Shown one piece after another: positions 8,996-17,682 of a stretch of DNA of 64,000 nt (the stretch's first letter is position 1; each line of letters starts with the position of its first letter). The DNA comes from CAMDHY01 sp046156265 (GTDB lineage Bacteria > Pseudomonadota > Alphaproteobacteria > Rhizobiales > Segnochrobactraceae): NCBI RefSeq assembly GCF_046156265.1, contig NZ_JAWDIR010000006.1, positions 1 to 64,000 of the forward strand. The letters run 5' to 3'. The notes beneath the pieces were generated by a model. That model was given only the letters and a program-made list of their open reading frames with translations. It did no database searches and was not told the DNA's origin. A program made the translations under genes and the position numbers.

Positions 8996-9975
8996 GCGAG
9001 GCCGCCCTGTCGCCCGCCACCGTCCGCCAGCGTGCGTCCCTGTCCGCGACCCTGCGGCGGGCGCTGCTGCCGGCGCTGGTCGCTGTCCTCGTCGTCGCCA
9101 TCCTCGCGACCGCCGTGACGACGCAGGGCTTTTTCACGCTCGCCAACCTGCAGGCGATCCTGTCGTCGATGATCTTCGTCGGCATGGTGTCGGTCGGCAT
9201 GACGCTGGTGATGGTCTCCGGCGCCTTCGTTTCGCTGGCGCTCGCCACCACCGCGACGGTGTCGGCGATGATCTTCATGGCGAGCCTGTCACTCGGCCTG
9301 CCGGCGGCGATCGCACTGACGCTGCTCGCGGCACTCGCAGCGAGCGCCGTGCAGGGCGTCGTCATCAGCGGCTGGAACGCCAACCCGATCATCGTCACGA
9401 TCGCCGCGGCGGCGGTGCTGGAGGGCGTCGCCGTCGCCTTCTCGCAGGGCGCCACCATCAACCCGGCGAACACGTCCTACCAGCTGCTCAACGGCCGCCT
9501 GCTCGGGCTGCCCGTCGGCCTGTTCGCGCTCGCCGGTCTCGTCGTGCTGACGGAAGCGATGCTGCGCTTCACCCGGCTCGGCCCGATGATCTACCTGATG
9601 GGCGACAACCGCGTCGCCGCCGTCGCCGCCGGCCTGCCGGTCGACCGCATCGGCGCCGGCGTCTTCGCCATCGCGGGCGTCTCGGCGGCGATGGCCGGCA
9701 TGTTCATGGCGAGCTTCAACCACTCGGCCTCGCTGCTCCTCAACCGCGGCAGCCTCGGCTTCGACGCCATCGCGGCCGTGCTGATCGGCGGCGCCGCCAT
9801 TTCCGGGGGCCGCGGCACGGTGTTCGCCACGATGATCGGCGTCGCCGTCATCGCCGTCGTCAACGACCTCGTGCTGCTCCGCGGCTTCTCGACCGGATCG
9901 CAGATCCTGCTGAAGGGCCTCGTGGTGATCGCCTTCGCCCTGGCGGCGCACCTGCGCCAGGAGCAGCGCCGATGA
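8992..9975 (+). CDS. Ribose-type ABC transporter permease 1
   Basis: A 327-residue integral membrane protein of the RbsC/AraH type with a run of hydrophobic helices. The conserved late segment GGAAISGGRGTVF is the cytoplasmic loop that contacts the ATPase. Both ends overlap neighbouring genes (ATGA), which ties it to the ATPase and the second permease. Two different permeases in one operon imply a heterodimeric channel. Confidence 0.92.
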   Translation: MSEAALSPATVRQRASLSATLRRALLPALVAVLVVAILATAVTTQGFFTLANLQAILSSMIFVGMVSVGMTLVMVSGAFVSLALATTATVSAMIFMASLSLGLPAAIALTLLAALAASAVQGVVISGWNANPIIVTIAAAAVLEGVAVAFSQGATINPANTSYQLLNGRLLGLPVGLFALAGLVVLTEAMLRFTRLGPMIYLMGDNRVAAVAAGLPVDRIGAGVFAIAGVSAAMAGMFMASFNHSASLLLNRGSLGFDAIAAVLIGGAAISGGRGTVFATMIGVAVIAVVNDLVLLRGFSTGSQILLKGLVVIAFALAAHLRQEQRR

Positions 9976-11009
9976 GCGCGGCCGCCGCCACCTCCGCCGC
10001 CCGGCAGCGGCGCATGCGGGCGATCCTGCCGCCGACGATCCTGGCCGTGATCGCGGTCCTCGCGGTCACCGTGCCGCTCGCGGCGGGCGTGCCGCTGACG
10101 ACCTTCTCCGTCTTCAACACCTTCCAGAACGCGGCGACCCTCGGCCTCGTGGCGCTCGCCGTCGGTCTCACCGTGATGGCGGGCGAGTTCGACCTCTCGA
10201 CGATCGCCGTCTTCACCCTCGGTGGCCTGCTCGCGGTGAAGTTCGGCGAGGCCTCGCCGTTCCTCGGCGTCGCCGTTGCCGTCGGGGCCGGCATGGCGCT
10301 CGGCGCCGTGCAGGGTGGCATCCAGGCGGCGACCGGCATCAGTTCGGTGCCGCTCACCCTCGGCGGCTACATCGTCATCGCCGGCCTCTGCCACATCGTC
10401 GCCGGCGAGAGCATCCTCGTCTATGGCGACTACGACGTCGGGCTGTGGCTCGACGGAACGGTGGCCTTCGTCTTCTCGCCACGCAGCCTCATCGTGCTTT
10501 CGCTCTTCGTCCTCATCTGGCTGGCGATGCGCCACACCGCCATCGGCCCGATGGTCCGCTCGGCCGGCGCCGACCGGCGGGCTGCGCGGGCGTCGGGCGT
10601 GCCGGCAGGGCGTGTCGTCACCGGCGTGTTCACCCTGTCGGGCGCGCTCTGCGGGCTCGGCGGGGCGCTGTTCGCCTATTCGACAACGGCGGCGAAGTAC
10701 GACCTGGGGCTCGACCCGTTCATCTTCGCCGTCACCGCCGTGCTCGTCGGCGGCATCGACGTGCGCGGCGGGCGGGGCAGCGTCATCGGCATCCTCGTCG
10801 GCGTCCTCGCCCTGAGCCTGCTCGACACGATCTTCATCCAGCTCGCGATGCCGACCTGGGTGATCGACCTCGCCCGCGGCGGCATTCTGCTCGTCGTCGT
10901 GCTCGTCGAGGCCCCCGATCTCGCCAAGCGCCTCGCCGCCTGGCGCAACGACCGTCGCAGCCGCGAGGCGGCCGCGAGGCTGAACCAACGGGATACACAA
11001 CAGCCATGA
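9972..11009 (+). CDS. Ribose-type ABC transporter permease 2
   Basis: A 345-residue membrane permease, paralogous to the gene before it. The coupling-loop region reads VGGIDVRGGRGSVIG, and the membrane body includes LTVMAGEFDLS, typical of this family. The last codons give an Arg-rich cytoplasmic tail. Start and stop overlap the flanking genes by four bases, so it is part of one polycistron. Confidence 0.92.
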   Translation: MSAAAATSAARQRRMRAILPPTILAVIAVLAVTVPLAAGVPLTTFSVFNTFQNAATLGLVALAVGLTVMAGEFDLSTIAVFTLGGLLAVKFGEASPFLGVAVAVGAGMALGAVQGGIQAATGISSVPLTLGGYIVIAGLCHIVAGESILVYGDYDVGLWLDGTVAFVFSPRSLIVLSLFVLIWLAMRHTAIGPMVRSAGADRRAARASGVPAGRVVTGVFTLSGALCGLGGALFAYSTTAAKYDLGLDPFIFAVTAVLVGGIDVRGGRGSVIGILVGVLALSLLDTIFIQLAMPTWVIDLARGGILLVVVLVEAPDLAKRLAAWRNDRRSREAAARLNQRDTQQP

Positions 11010-12337
11010 GCAACGCCGCGCCGCTCCGCCGCAATGCCGATCTCGGACAGGCGATCTCCGATGCCTACGCCCGCTACACGGCGGCGAACCCGAAGAGCCA
11101 CGACCGCCACCGCGCTGCGATGGACGTGCTGCCGGGCGGCAACACCCGCGCCGTCCTCTACTATCCGCCGTTCCCGCTGACCTTCGTCGCCGGCGAGGGC
11201 TGCCGCGTCACCGACCTCGACGGCCACGTCCACGTCGACCTGATCTCCGAGTATTCCGCCGCGCTCTACGGCCACTCCAACCCGGTGATCGCCGCCGCGC
11301 AAAAGGCGATCATCGACGGCGGCCTGTCGCTCGGCGCGCCCAACATGATCGAGGCCGAGTACGCCCGCGCCCTCGTCGAGCGCTTCCCGGCCTTCGAGCG
11401 CGTCCGCTTCTGCAATTCCGGCACCGAGGCGAACATCATGGCGATCGCCACCGCCCGCGCCGTCACTGGCCGGTCGACCGTGATCGCCATGCACGAGGGC
11501 TATCACGGCGGCGTGCTGACCTTCGCCCATGGCGGCTCGCCGCTGAACCTGCCCTATCCGTTCGTCTTCGCCGACTACAACGACCTCGAGGGAACGCGTG
11601 CGCTGATCCGCGCCCACGCCGCCGACCTCGCGGCCGTGATCCTCGAGCCGATGATGGGCGGCGGCGGCTGCATCCCGGCGACGAAGGCGTTCCTCGACCT
11701 CGTTCGGGCGGAGACGGAGGCCTGCGGTGCGCTGATGATCCTCGACGAGGTGATGACCTCGCGCCTCGACTTCCGCGGGCTTCACGGCCGCCATGGCCTG
11801 ACGCCCGATCTCGTCACCATGGGCAAGTATCTCGGCGGCGGTGCAAGCTTCGGCTGCTTCGGCGGCCGCGCCGACGTCCTCGACCGCTTCGACCCCTCGC
11901 GCCCCGGCGCCTTCTCCCACGGGGGCACCTTCAACAACAACCTGCTCAGCATGGCCGGCGGCATGGCCGGCTTCACGCAGGTGCTGACGGAGGCCGCGAG
12001 CCGCAGCGTCAATGACCGTGGCGACCGCCTGCGGTCCGACCTGCAGGCCTGCTTCGACCGGCACGGCGTCGCCGCCACCGTCACCGGTGTCGGCTCGCTG
12101 ATGAACATCCACTTCATCGCCGGCCCCGTCGACGACCCTCACGTCCTCGACACCGTCGACCCGCAGTACCTCGCCCTGCTGCACGTCGACCTGCTGCTGC
12201 GCGGCTTCTACATCGCCCCGCGCGGCATGATCGCCCTGTCGATCCCGTTCGGCGACGCCGAGGCGAAGGCCTTCGTGGACGCCGTCGACGAGATCGTCAC
12301 CGTCAACCGGCCCCTCCTGCCGACGGTGACCGGATGA
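11006..12337 (+). CDS. Class III aminotransferase, glutamate-1-semialdehyde aminomutase-like
   Basis: A 443-residue PLP enzyme of the HemL-like branch of class III aminotransferases. The Schiff-base lysine is K274 in MGKYLGGG. The preceding ILDEVMTSRLDF holds the Asp that binds the pyridine nitrogen, and FCNSGTEANIMA is the phosphate-binding region. It is unlikely to be the tetrapyrrole enzyme: it lies in a transport/catabolic operon, overlapping the permease upstream and the GntR gene downstream. It probably transfers or moves an amino group on the hydantoinase product, giving a keto acid or semialdehyde that could suit the BKACE enzyme. That link is inference. Confidence 0.9.
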   Translation: MSNAAPLRRNADLGQAISDAYARYTAANPKSHDRHRAAMDVLPGGNTRAVLYYPPFPLTFVAGEGCRVTDLDGHVHVDLISEYSAALYGHSNPVIAAAQKAIIDGGLSLGAPNMIEAEYARALVERFPAFERVRFCNSGTEANIMAIATARAVTGRSTVIAMHEGYHGGVLTFAHGGSPLNLPYPFVFADYNDLEGTRALIRAHAADLAAVILEPMMGGGGCIPATKAFLDLVRAETEACGALMILDEVMTSRLDFRGLHGRHGLTPDLVTMGKYLGGGASFGCFGGRADVLDRFDPSRPGAFSHGGTFNNNLLSMAGGMAGFTQVLTEAASRSVNDRGDRLRSDLQACFDRHGVAATVTGVGSLMNIHFIAGPVDDPHVLDTVDPQYLALLHVDLLLRGFYIAPRGMIALSIPFGDAEAKAFVDAVDEIVTVNRPLLPTVTG

Positions 12338-13074
12338 CCGCGGCAAAGCCGGCGATGCCCCCGGCCGCGCCCGAGGCGGGCCGCGAGGTGCGTGGCACCG
12401 CCCACGCGGCGATCTACGCCGAGCTCAAGGCGGCGCTGATGAACGGCGACTTGAAGCCGGGCGATCGCCTCGTGGTGCGCGAGCTTTCCCAGCGCTTCAG
12501 CACCAGCGCGATGCCGGTCCGGGAGGCGCTTCGGCAACTCGTCAACGACGAGGCGCTGATCGATCACCCGAACCGCGGCGTCTCGGTGCCGGACGTGGAC
12601 GTCGCCCAGGTCGCTGATCTCTTCCGCATCCGCTGCGCCATCGAGGGGTCGGCGGCCGAGTGGGCGGCCTCGACCATCAGCCCCGAGGAGCGCCGGGAAA
12701 TCCATGCGATCAACGAGGCGATGAAGCTCTGCGTGCAGTCGGGTGGCGTCGCGGACTATCTCGCCCTCAACCGCCGCTTCCACTTCACGATCTACCGGGC
12801 GGCGCGCTCGCAGGGGCTCTTGCCGATCATCGAGAGGCTGTGGCTGCGCGCCGGCCCGCTCCTCAACGTCATGAGACAGGAGGCGACGATCCGCCAGGGC
12901 CTCGACCACCACACCGAGATCCTGGAGGCGCTCGACATCGGCGACGGTGCCCGCGCCCGCCGCGCCGTCAGCGCCGACATCTCGGACGCCGGCAACATCA
13001 TCCAGCGCGCCGTGCCCCACTGGGACGCCGGCCGTCGCCACCGCGTCCCGAGACCCTCCGCCGAGACCGTCTGA
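12334..13074 (+). CDS. GntR/FCD family transcriptional regulator
   Basis: A 246-residue repressor-type protein. An N-terminal winged helix (about residues 20-90) contains PGDRLVVRELSQRF and MPVREALRQL, typical of the FadR subfamily. The remaining all-helical FCD domain should bind a small carboxylate or amine effector through the spaced His/Asp residues seen around RRFHFTIY. It is the last gene of the hydantoinase operon (4-base overlap with the aminotransferase), so autoregulation is likely. It converges on another GntR gene only 12 bases away. The TGATCA palindromes upstream of this operon are its most plausible targets. Confidence 0.93.
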   Translation: MTAAKPAMPPAAPEAGREVRGTAHAAIYAELKAALMNGDLKPGDRLVVRELSQRFSTSAMPVREALRQLVNDEALIDHPNRGVSVPDVDVAQVADLFRIRCAIEGSAAEWAASTISPEERREIHAINEAMKLCVQSGGVADYLALNRRFHFTIYRAARSQGLLPIIERLWLRAGPLLNVMRQEATIRQGLDHHTEILEALDIGDGARARRAVSADISDAGNIIQRAVPHWDAGRRHRVPRPSAETV

Positions 13075-13086
13075 CGCTGTCGCCGG

Positions 13087-13776
13087 TCACAGCCGCCGGT
13101 GCAGCGCCCGCTGGGTGAGGTCGTTGAGGAAATCGAGCAGGCGCGCCGCCCCGTCGGCCGCGCCGGCGGCGTCACCCGCCGCGATCGCCCGCAAGGTCAC
13201 CGCGTGCAGGCGGGCGCCGGTGTCGAAGGTGCCGGTGTCCTCGATATAGGCGTACCAGAACCGCCGCGACAGGCCGTGGATGACGCCGATGGTCTTGGCG
13301 AGCACGGCGTTGCGCGCCGCCCGCGCCTCGATCTCGTGGATCGACCGGTTGGCGGCGAGGTAGCCCGCCTGGTCCGCCGCTGCTGCGGCCGCCACGATGG
13401 CGTCGGCGAGCCGCAGCATCTCCGCCCGCTCGGCGGCGTTGGCGCGCTCGGCGGCGAGGCGCACCACGAGGTCCTCCAGCGAGCGCCGCACCTCGAGAAG
13501 CTCGATCTGGCGCATCACGTCGATCGAGCTCACCAGCGCGCCGCGGCGCGGGTGGATCTCGACGAAGCCCTCGTTGCGCAGCCGCTGCAGAGCCTCGCGG
13601 ACCGGCGTGCGGCCGCACTTCAGCTCCTCGGCCAGACCGTTCTCCGAGATCATCGAGCCCGGCGGCAGCGCCCGCGTGACGATCATCTCCTCGATGCGGC
13701 GATAGGCGAACTCGGCGAGCGATTCCGGCGCCGCGTCGGGGGTGGGCGGTGTCGGGGAGAGGTTCGGGACCGGCAT
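13087..13776 (-). CDS. GntR/FCD family transcriptional regulator
   Basis: A 229-residue FadR-type regulator. Winged-helix motifs include PPGSMISENGLAEEL and TPVREALQRLRNEG (about residues 38-70), followed by an Ala-rich helical FCD domain. The ATG at 13776 has GGTGG just upstream; other in-frame starts further up would run into the promoter region. It is divergent from the FAD-oxidoreductase operon and separated from it by 132 bases containing an 18-base palindrome, the natural candidate for its operator. The effector is unknown. Confidence 0.92.
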   Translation of the reverse strand: MPVPNLSPTPPTPDAAPESLAEFAYRRIEEMIVTRALPPGSMISENGLAEELKCGRTPVREALQRLRNEGFVEIHPRRGALVSSIDVMRQIELLEVRRSLEDLVVRLAAERANAAERAEMLRLADAIVAAAAAADQAGYLAANRSIHEIEARAARNAVLAKTIGVIHGLSRRFWYAYIEDTGTFDTGARLHAVTLRAIAAGDAAGAADGAARLLDFLNDLTQRALHRRL

Positions 13777-13836
13777 CGAGCCACCTGCTGCACGGGGTGC
13801 GACGCCCGCAACATACGACTTGACCATCAATCGGCA

Positions 13837-13854
13837 CAACTGATATGTCAGTTG
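13837..13854. promoter_or_regulatory. Candidate GntR operator overlapping a promoter
   Basis: CAACTGA-TATG-TCAGTTG is an 18-base sequence with perfect 7-base arms. A -35-like TTGACC sits at 13820-13825, which places the palindrome over the expected -10 region of a rightward promoter. Its position between a GntR gene and the operon it diverges from fits autoregulation and repression of both sides. Confidence 0.6.
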
Positions 13855-13908
13855 CATAGCAAGGACGGCGCGACCGCAAGCGCCGCCGGTTCGGGTCGAG
13901 GAAACGCC

Positions 13909-15237
13909 GTGATCGATCGCCGTCCCCGCGAGCGCCTGGATGTCGACGTCGCCGTTCTCGGCGGCGGTGCGGCCGGCGTCGCGGCGGCGGTGGCCGCGGC
14001 CGGGCAGGGGCTCCGCGTCGCCCTGATCGAGCGCTACGGCTTCTGCGGCGGCGGTGCGGTGGCCGGTCACTCGGGCACGATCTGCGGCCTCTACGAGGCG
14101 AGCGACGACGCGGGCGCCCCGCCGCGCCAGGTCGTCTTCGGCTTTGCCGCCAGCTTCGCCGACCGCCTCCAGGCGATGGGCGGCCTCGCGCCACCGGTCC
14201 GCTACGGCAAGACCTACACCCGTGTCCACGATCCGCTGGTCTGGCGCGAGACGGCCGACGCGCTCCTGGCCGAGGCGGGCGTGAAGGTGATCTTCCACGC
14301 GGTCGCGACCGGCGTCCACCTCGACGGTGACCGTGTCGACGGCCTCGAGGTATGGACCAAGCAGGGCCCGCTCGACCTGCGCGCCCCCGTCACCATCGAC
14401 GCGAGCGGTGACGCCGATGTCGTCGCCATGGCCGGCCTGCCCGACTTCATCGGTGACAACGGCCGCGTGCAGAACCCGACGATGATCTTCCGCCTCATGG
14501 GCGTCGACACCGCGCGCTTCCTCGCCCGCTACGGCACCGATACCATCATGCCGGCGGAGGTGACCGCGCTCATCCAGGAGGCCGGCGCCGGCAACAACTA
14601 CCGGCTCCCGCGTGCAAAAATCTGGCTGTTCACGACGACGCGGCCCGGCGAGCTCCTGTGCAACTGCACGCGGGTCATCGGCGCCGACGGCCGCGAGCTC
14701 AATCCCCTCCTGCGCGACGACTTCACCGAGGCCGAGATCGAGGGTCGCCTGCAGGTGCGCGAGTACGCGCGCTTCTTCCGCGACCACCTCGCCGGCTGCG
14801 AGGAGGCCTTCGTCGAGGACACCGGCGTGCAGGTCGGCGTCCGCCAGACCCGGCAGATCGAGGGCGTCGCCAAGCTCACCAATGCGGACGTCGTCGCGGG
14901 CACCAAGTTCCGCGACGGCATCGCCCGCTCGCCTTGGCCGATCGAGCTGCACGCCGGCGCCAAGCCCAAGGTCGAGTGGCTGATCGAGGACGTCTACGAG
15001 GTGCCCTACGGCTGCTTCGTGCCCGTCCAAGGCGAGGGGCTCATCGCCGCCGGGCGCTGCCTCTCGGCCGAGCACGAGGCCGTCGCCTCGGCCCGCGTCA
15101 CCGCCCAGTGCTTCGGCTACGGCCACGCCGTCGGCCACGCCGCGGCGATTGCGGTCCGCGATCGCGTCGCCCCGCGGGCGATCGACGGCGCCGACCTCCG
15201 CCTCCTCCTCAACCGCGACGGCGCCCGCCTCGACTGA
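13909..15237 (+). CDS. FAD-dependent oxidoreductase
   Basis: A 442-residue flavoprotein of the FAD_oxidored type. The dinucleotide-binding motif VLGGGAAGVAAA lies at residues 13-24 and is followed by the acidic strand end ALIERYGFCGG. A second conserved stretch, GRCLSAEHEAVASARV, near the C-terminus resembles the FAD-closing segment of the family. The GTG at 13909 is preceded by GAGGAAA; nothing upstream is coding. It is the first gene of a rightward operon (FAD oxidoreductase, hydratase, CoA-transferase, aldolase-like protein, transporter). The reaction is not known. Confidence 0.88.
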   Translation: MIDRRPRERLDVDVAVLGGGAAGVAAAVAAAGQGLRVALIERYGFCGGGAVAGHSGTICGLYEASDDAGAPPRQVVFGFAASFADRLQAMGGLAPPVRYGKTYTRVHDPLVWRETADALLAEAGVKVIFHAVATGVHLDGDRVDGLEVWTKQGPLDLRAPVTIDASGDADVVAMAGLPDFIGDNGRVQNPTMIFRLMGVDTARFLARYGTDTIMPAEVTALIQEAGAGNNYRLPRAKIWLFTTTRPGELLCNCTRVIGADGRELNPLLRDDFTEAEIEGRLQVREYARFFRDHLAGCEEAFVEDTGVQVGVRQTRQIEGVAKLTNADVVAGTKFRDGIARSPWPIELHAGAKPKVEWLIEDVYEVPYGCFVPVQGEGLIAAGRCLSAEHEAVASARVTAQCFGYGHAVGHAAAIAVRDRVAPRAIDGADLRLLLNRDGARLD

Positions 15238-15250
15238 CGAGAGTTCCGAG

Positions 15251-15994
15251 ATGATCCTGAGCGAACGACAGGGCGGCGTGATGCGGCTCACCATCGACCG
15301 GAGCGAGCGCCGCAATGCGCTCGGCACCGAGCTGATGGCCCGCCTCGCCGACGCGCTGGCCGCCGCCGACGCTGATCCAGCCGTCGGTGCCGTCGTGCTC
15401 ACCGGCGCGCCGCCGGCCTTCTGCGCCGGCAGCGACCTGAAGGAGCTCGGCCGTCTCGACGTCGCCGGCATGGGCCGCCACGAGGCCGAGACCGCCGCCG
15501 TCGCCCGCGCCATCGGCGCCCTCGACGTGCCGGTCGTCGCGGCGGTGGAAGGCTATGCGCTCGGCGGTGGCTTCATCCTGGCGATCTCCTGCGATCTCGT
15601 CGTCACCGCCGCCGACACCCGCTGGCACCTGCCGGAGGTCGTCAACGGCTGGCTGCCGCCGTGGGGGCTCGGCGCGCTCGCCGCCCGCGTCGGACCGGTC
15701 CGCGCCCGCGCCCTCGTCTGGGGCGCCGAGCTGATCGACGGCACCGAGGCCCACCGCCTCGGCGTCGCCGACGTGCTCGCGCCGAAGGGTGAGGCGCTCG
15801 CCCGCGCCACCGCACTCGCCGAGCGGCTGGCGGCGCTGCCGCGCGCGGCTGCGGTGTCCACCAAGCGCTTTTTCGAGCCGCTGGTGGCGGCCGAGGGCGA
15901 GCGGCTCGACCGCGAGGCCGGCCGCCGCTTCGTCGCCGACTGCGCAAGCGCTGAAGCCCGCACGACGCTCGCCCGCTTCACGGTGAAGGCATGA
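15251..15994 (+). CDS. Enoyl-CoA hydratase/isomerase family protein
   Basis: A 247-residue crotonase-fold protein acting on acyl-CoA thioesters. The oxyanion-hole segments are seen as PAFCAGSDLKEL (about residue 58) and GYALGGGFILAISCD (about residue 102). The catalytic Glu position of hydratases is not obvious, so isomerase or lyase chemistry is also possible. The ATG at 15251 follows the previous stop by 13 bases, and the stop overlaps the CoA-transferase start (ATGA). Adjacency to the CoA-transferase implies a pathway through a CoA-activated acid. Confidence 0.9.
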   Translation: MILSERQGGVMRLTIDRSERRNALGTELMARLADALAAADADPAVGAVVLTGAPPAFCAGSDLKELGRLDVAGMGRHEAETAAVARAIGALDVPVVAAVEGYALGGGFILAISCDLVVTAADTRWHLPEVVNGWLPPWGLGALAARVGPVRARALVWGAELIDGTEAHRLGVADVLAPKGEALARATALAERLAALPRAAAVSTKRFFEPLVAAEGERLDREAGRRFVADCASAEARTTLARFTVKA

Positions 15995-17622
15995 ACACGC
16001 ACGTTTCTCCCCGCGCCCCCGGCCGCAGCGCCAAGGTCGTCTCGGCCGAGGCGGCCGTCGCCGCCATCCCCGACGGCGCCACCGTCGCCTCCGTCGGCGT
16101 CATCGGCTGGATCACGCCGGACCGCGTGCTGAAGGCGCTCGGCGACCGCTTCGCCGCCACCGCCGCGCCGCGCGACCTCACCTTCTACTTCCCGTGCGGC
16201 ACCGGCGACGCCCAGGGCATCCGCGGCATGGACCACGTCGCCCGCGAAGGGCTGATGAAGCGGATCGTCTCCGGCTCCTACATCAACCCCGTCGATCCCG
16301 TCACCGGGCGCCGGCCGGAGCTGATGCGGCTCATCCGCGAGAACCGCATCGAGGCCTATTCCTGGCCGATCGGCGCCTCGATGCACTGGCTGCGCGAGGT
16401 GGCGCGCCGCGGCCCGGGCTACCTCACCCGCGTCGGCCTCGGCACCTACATCGACCCCGACCACGGCGGCGGCCGCTTCACCGAGCGCGCCCGCGAGGAG
16501 CTCGTCCGCAAGGTCAGCTTCGAGGGCGAGGACTTCCTCTACTACCCGACCTGGCCGATCGACGTCGCCATCCTGCGCGCCTCCAGCGCCGACGAGCACG
16601 GCAACCTCTCCTTCGAGGACGAGGCGCTGGTCTCCTCCAACATCGGCCTCGCCCTCGCCGCCAAGGCCTCGGGCGCCCGGGTGATCGCGCAGGTGCGACG
16701 CATCGTCGAGGCCGGCGCGCGGGCGGCGCCGGACGTGCGCATCCCCGGCATGCTGGTCGATGACATCGTCGTCGACGCCGGCATGATGATGACCACCGGC
16801 ACGCCCTTCGACCCCGCCTACTTTTCCGGCAAGCGCCGGCCGCTCCACGAGCTGCCGCGGCCGGAGGCCGGTCCCGACCGGCTGATCGCGGCGCGGGCGG
16901 CGCGCGAGGTCAGGCCGCGCGAGCTGTCGATCTTCGGCTTCGGCGCCGCCGCCGACATCCCCCTCGTCATGGCCGAGCAGGGCCTGTTCGACGACGGCCG
17001 CCTCGCCGACTACTGGTTCACCACCGAGCACGGCTCGTTCGGCGGCGTCGTCATGTCGGGCTGGCAGTTCTCCGCCAACATCAACCCCGACGCGATCCTC
17101 GACGGCCTCTACCAGTTCGACGTCATCGACGGTGGTCTCTGCCGGTTCGCGGCGCTCGCCTTCGCGCAGTTCGACGGCGACGGCATCGTCAACGTCAGCC
17201 GCTTCGGCACCGCCAATCCCGGCGCCGGCGGCTTCACCGACATCGCCCAGAACGCCGCCCGCCTCGTCTTCACCGGCACCTTCACGACCGCGGGTCTGGA
17301 GACGGTGATCGAGGACGGTCGGCTCCGGATCGTCCGCGACGGCAAGGTGTCGAAGTTCGTCAAGACCGCCGAGAGCATCACCTACCGCGTCCGCGACGGG
17401 GTGCGGAACCACGGCCAGCAGGCGATGATCGTCACCGAACGGGCGGTGTTCGAGGTCGCCGCGGACGGCCTCGTCCTCACCGAGATCGCCCCCGGCGTCG
17501 ACGTCCGGGCGCACGTGCTCGACCGCATGGAGTACGCGCCCGTCCGCATCCTTGACCCGCTGCCGGTGATGGACCCGGCGCTGTTCACCGCACCCGCCGC
17601 GCCGCTCGCCACCGCCGTCTGA
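15991..17622 (+). CDS. Acyl-CoA:carboxylate CoA-transferase, fused alpha and beta domains
   Basis: A 543-residue class I CoA-transferase of the YdiF/propionate CoA-transferase layout, with both half-domains in one chain. Domain 1 spans roughly residues 1-290. Domain 2 carries TTEHGSFGG near residue 345, whose Glu fits the glutamyl-CoA thioester residue of the family. A glycine-rich stretch follows at NPGAGGFTDIAQ. It presumably activates the pathway acid for the adjacent hydratase. It overlaps the preceding gene by four bases, and a 7-bp inverted repeat lies just after its stop. Confidence 0.9.
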   Translation: MNTHVSPRAPGRSAKVVSAEAAVAAIPDGATVASVGVIGWITPDRVLKALGDRFAATAAPRDLTFYFPCGTGDAQGIRGMDHVAREGLMKRIVSGSYINPVDPVTGRRPELMRLIRENRIEAYSWPIGASMHWLREVARRGPGYLTRVGLGTYIDPDHGGGRFTERAREELVRKVSFEGEDFLYYPTWPIDVAILRASSADEHGNLSFEDEALVSSNIGLALAAKASGARVIAQVRRIVEAGARAAPDVRIPGMLVDDIVVDAGMMMTTGTPFDPAYFSGKRRPLHELPRPEAGPDRLIAARAAREVRPRELSIFGFGAAADIPLVMAEQGLFDDGRLADYWFTTEHGSFGGVVMSGWQFSANINPDAILDGLYQFDVIDGGLCRFAALAFAQFDGDGIVNVSRFGTANPGAGGFTDIAQNAARLVFTGTFTTAGLETVIEDGRLRIVRDGKVSKFVKTAESITYRVRDGVRNHGQQAMIVTERAVFEVAADGLVLTEIAPGVDVRAHVLDRMEYAPVRILDPLPVMDPALFTAPAAPLATAV

Positions 17623-17631
17623 TCCGCGACC

Positions 17632-17654
17632 ACTGGTCCGCTGAAGAGACCAGT
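17632..17654. promoter_or_regulatory. Inverted repeat between CoA-transferase and aldolase-like gene
   Basis: ACTGGTC and GACCAGT form perfect 7-base arms around a 9-base spacer, ten bases after the CoA-transferase stop. CTGGTC/GACCAG resembles FadR-type half-sites, although the spacing is wider than usual. It could equally be an mRNA hairpin that tunes expression within the operon. Confidence 0.35.
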
Positions 17655-17682
17655 TCCGCACGCACCCCTTGGGAGGCCGCCC

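Noticed and set aside
11006..12337. Glutamate-1-semialdehyde aminomutase (hemL) of tetrapyrrole biosynthesis
   Set aside because: The gene overlaps a transporter permease and a GntR regulator in a catabolic operon, and alphaproteobacteria normally make 5-aminolevulinate by HemA (Shemin route).
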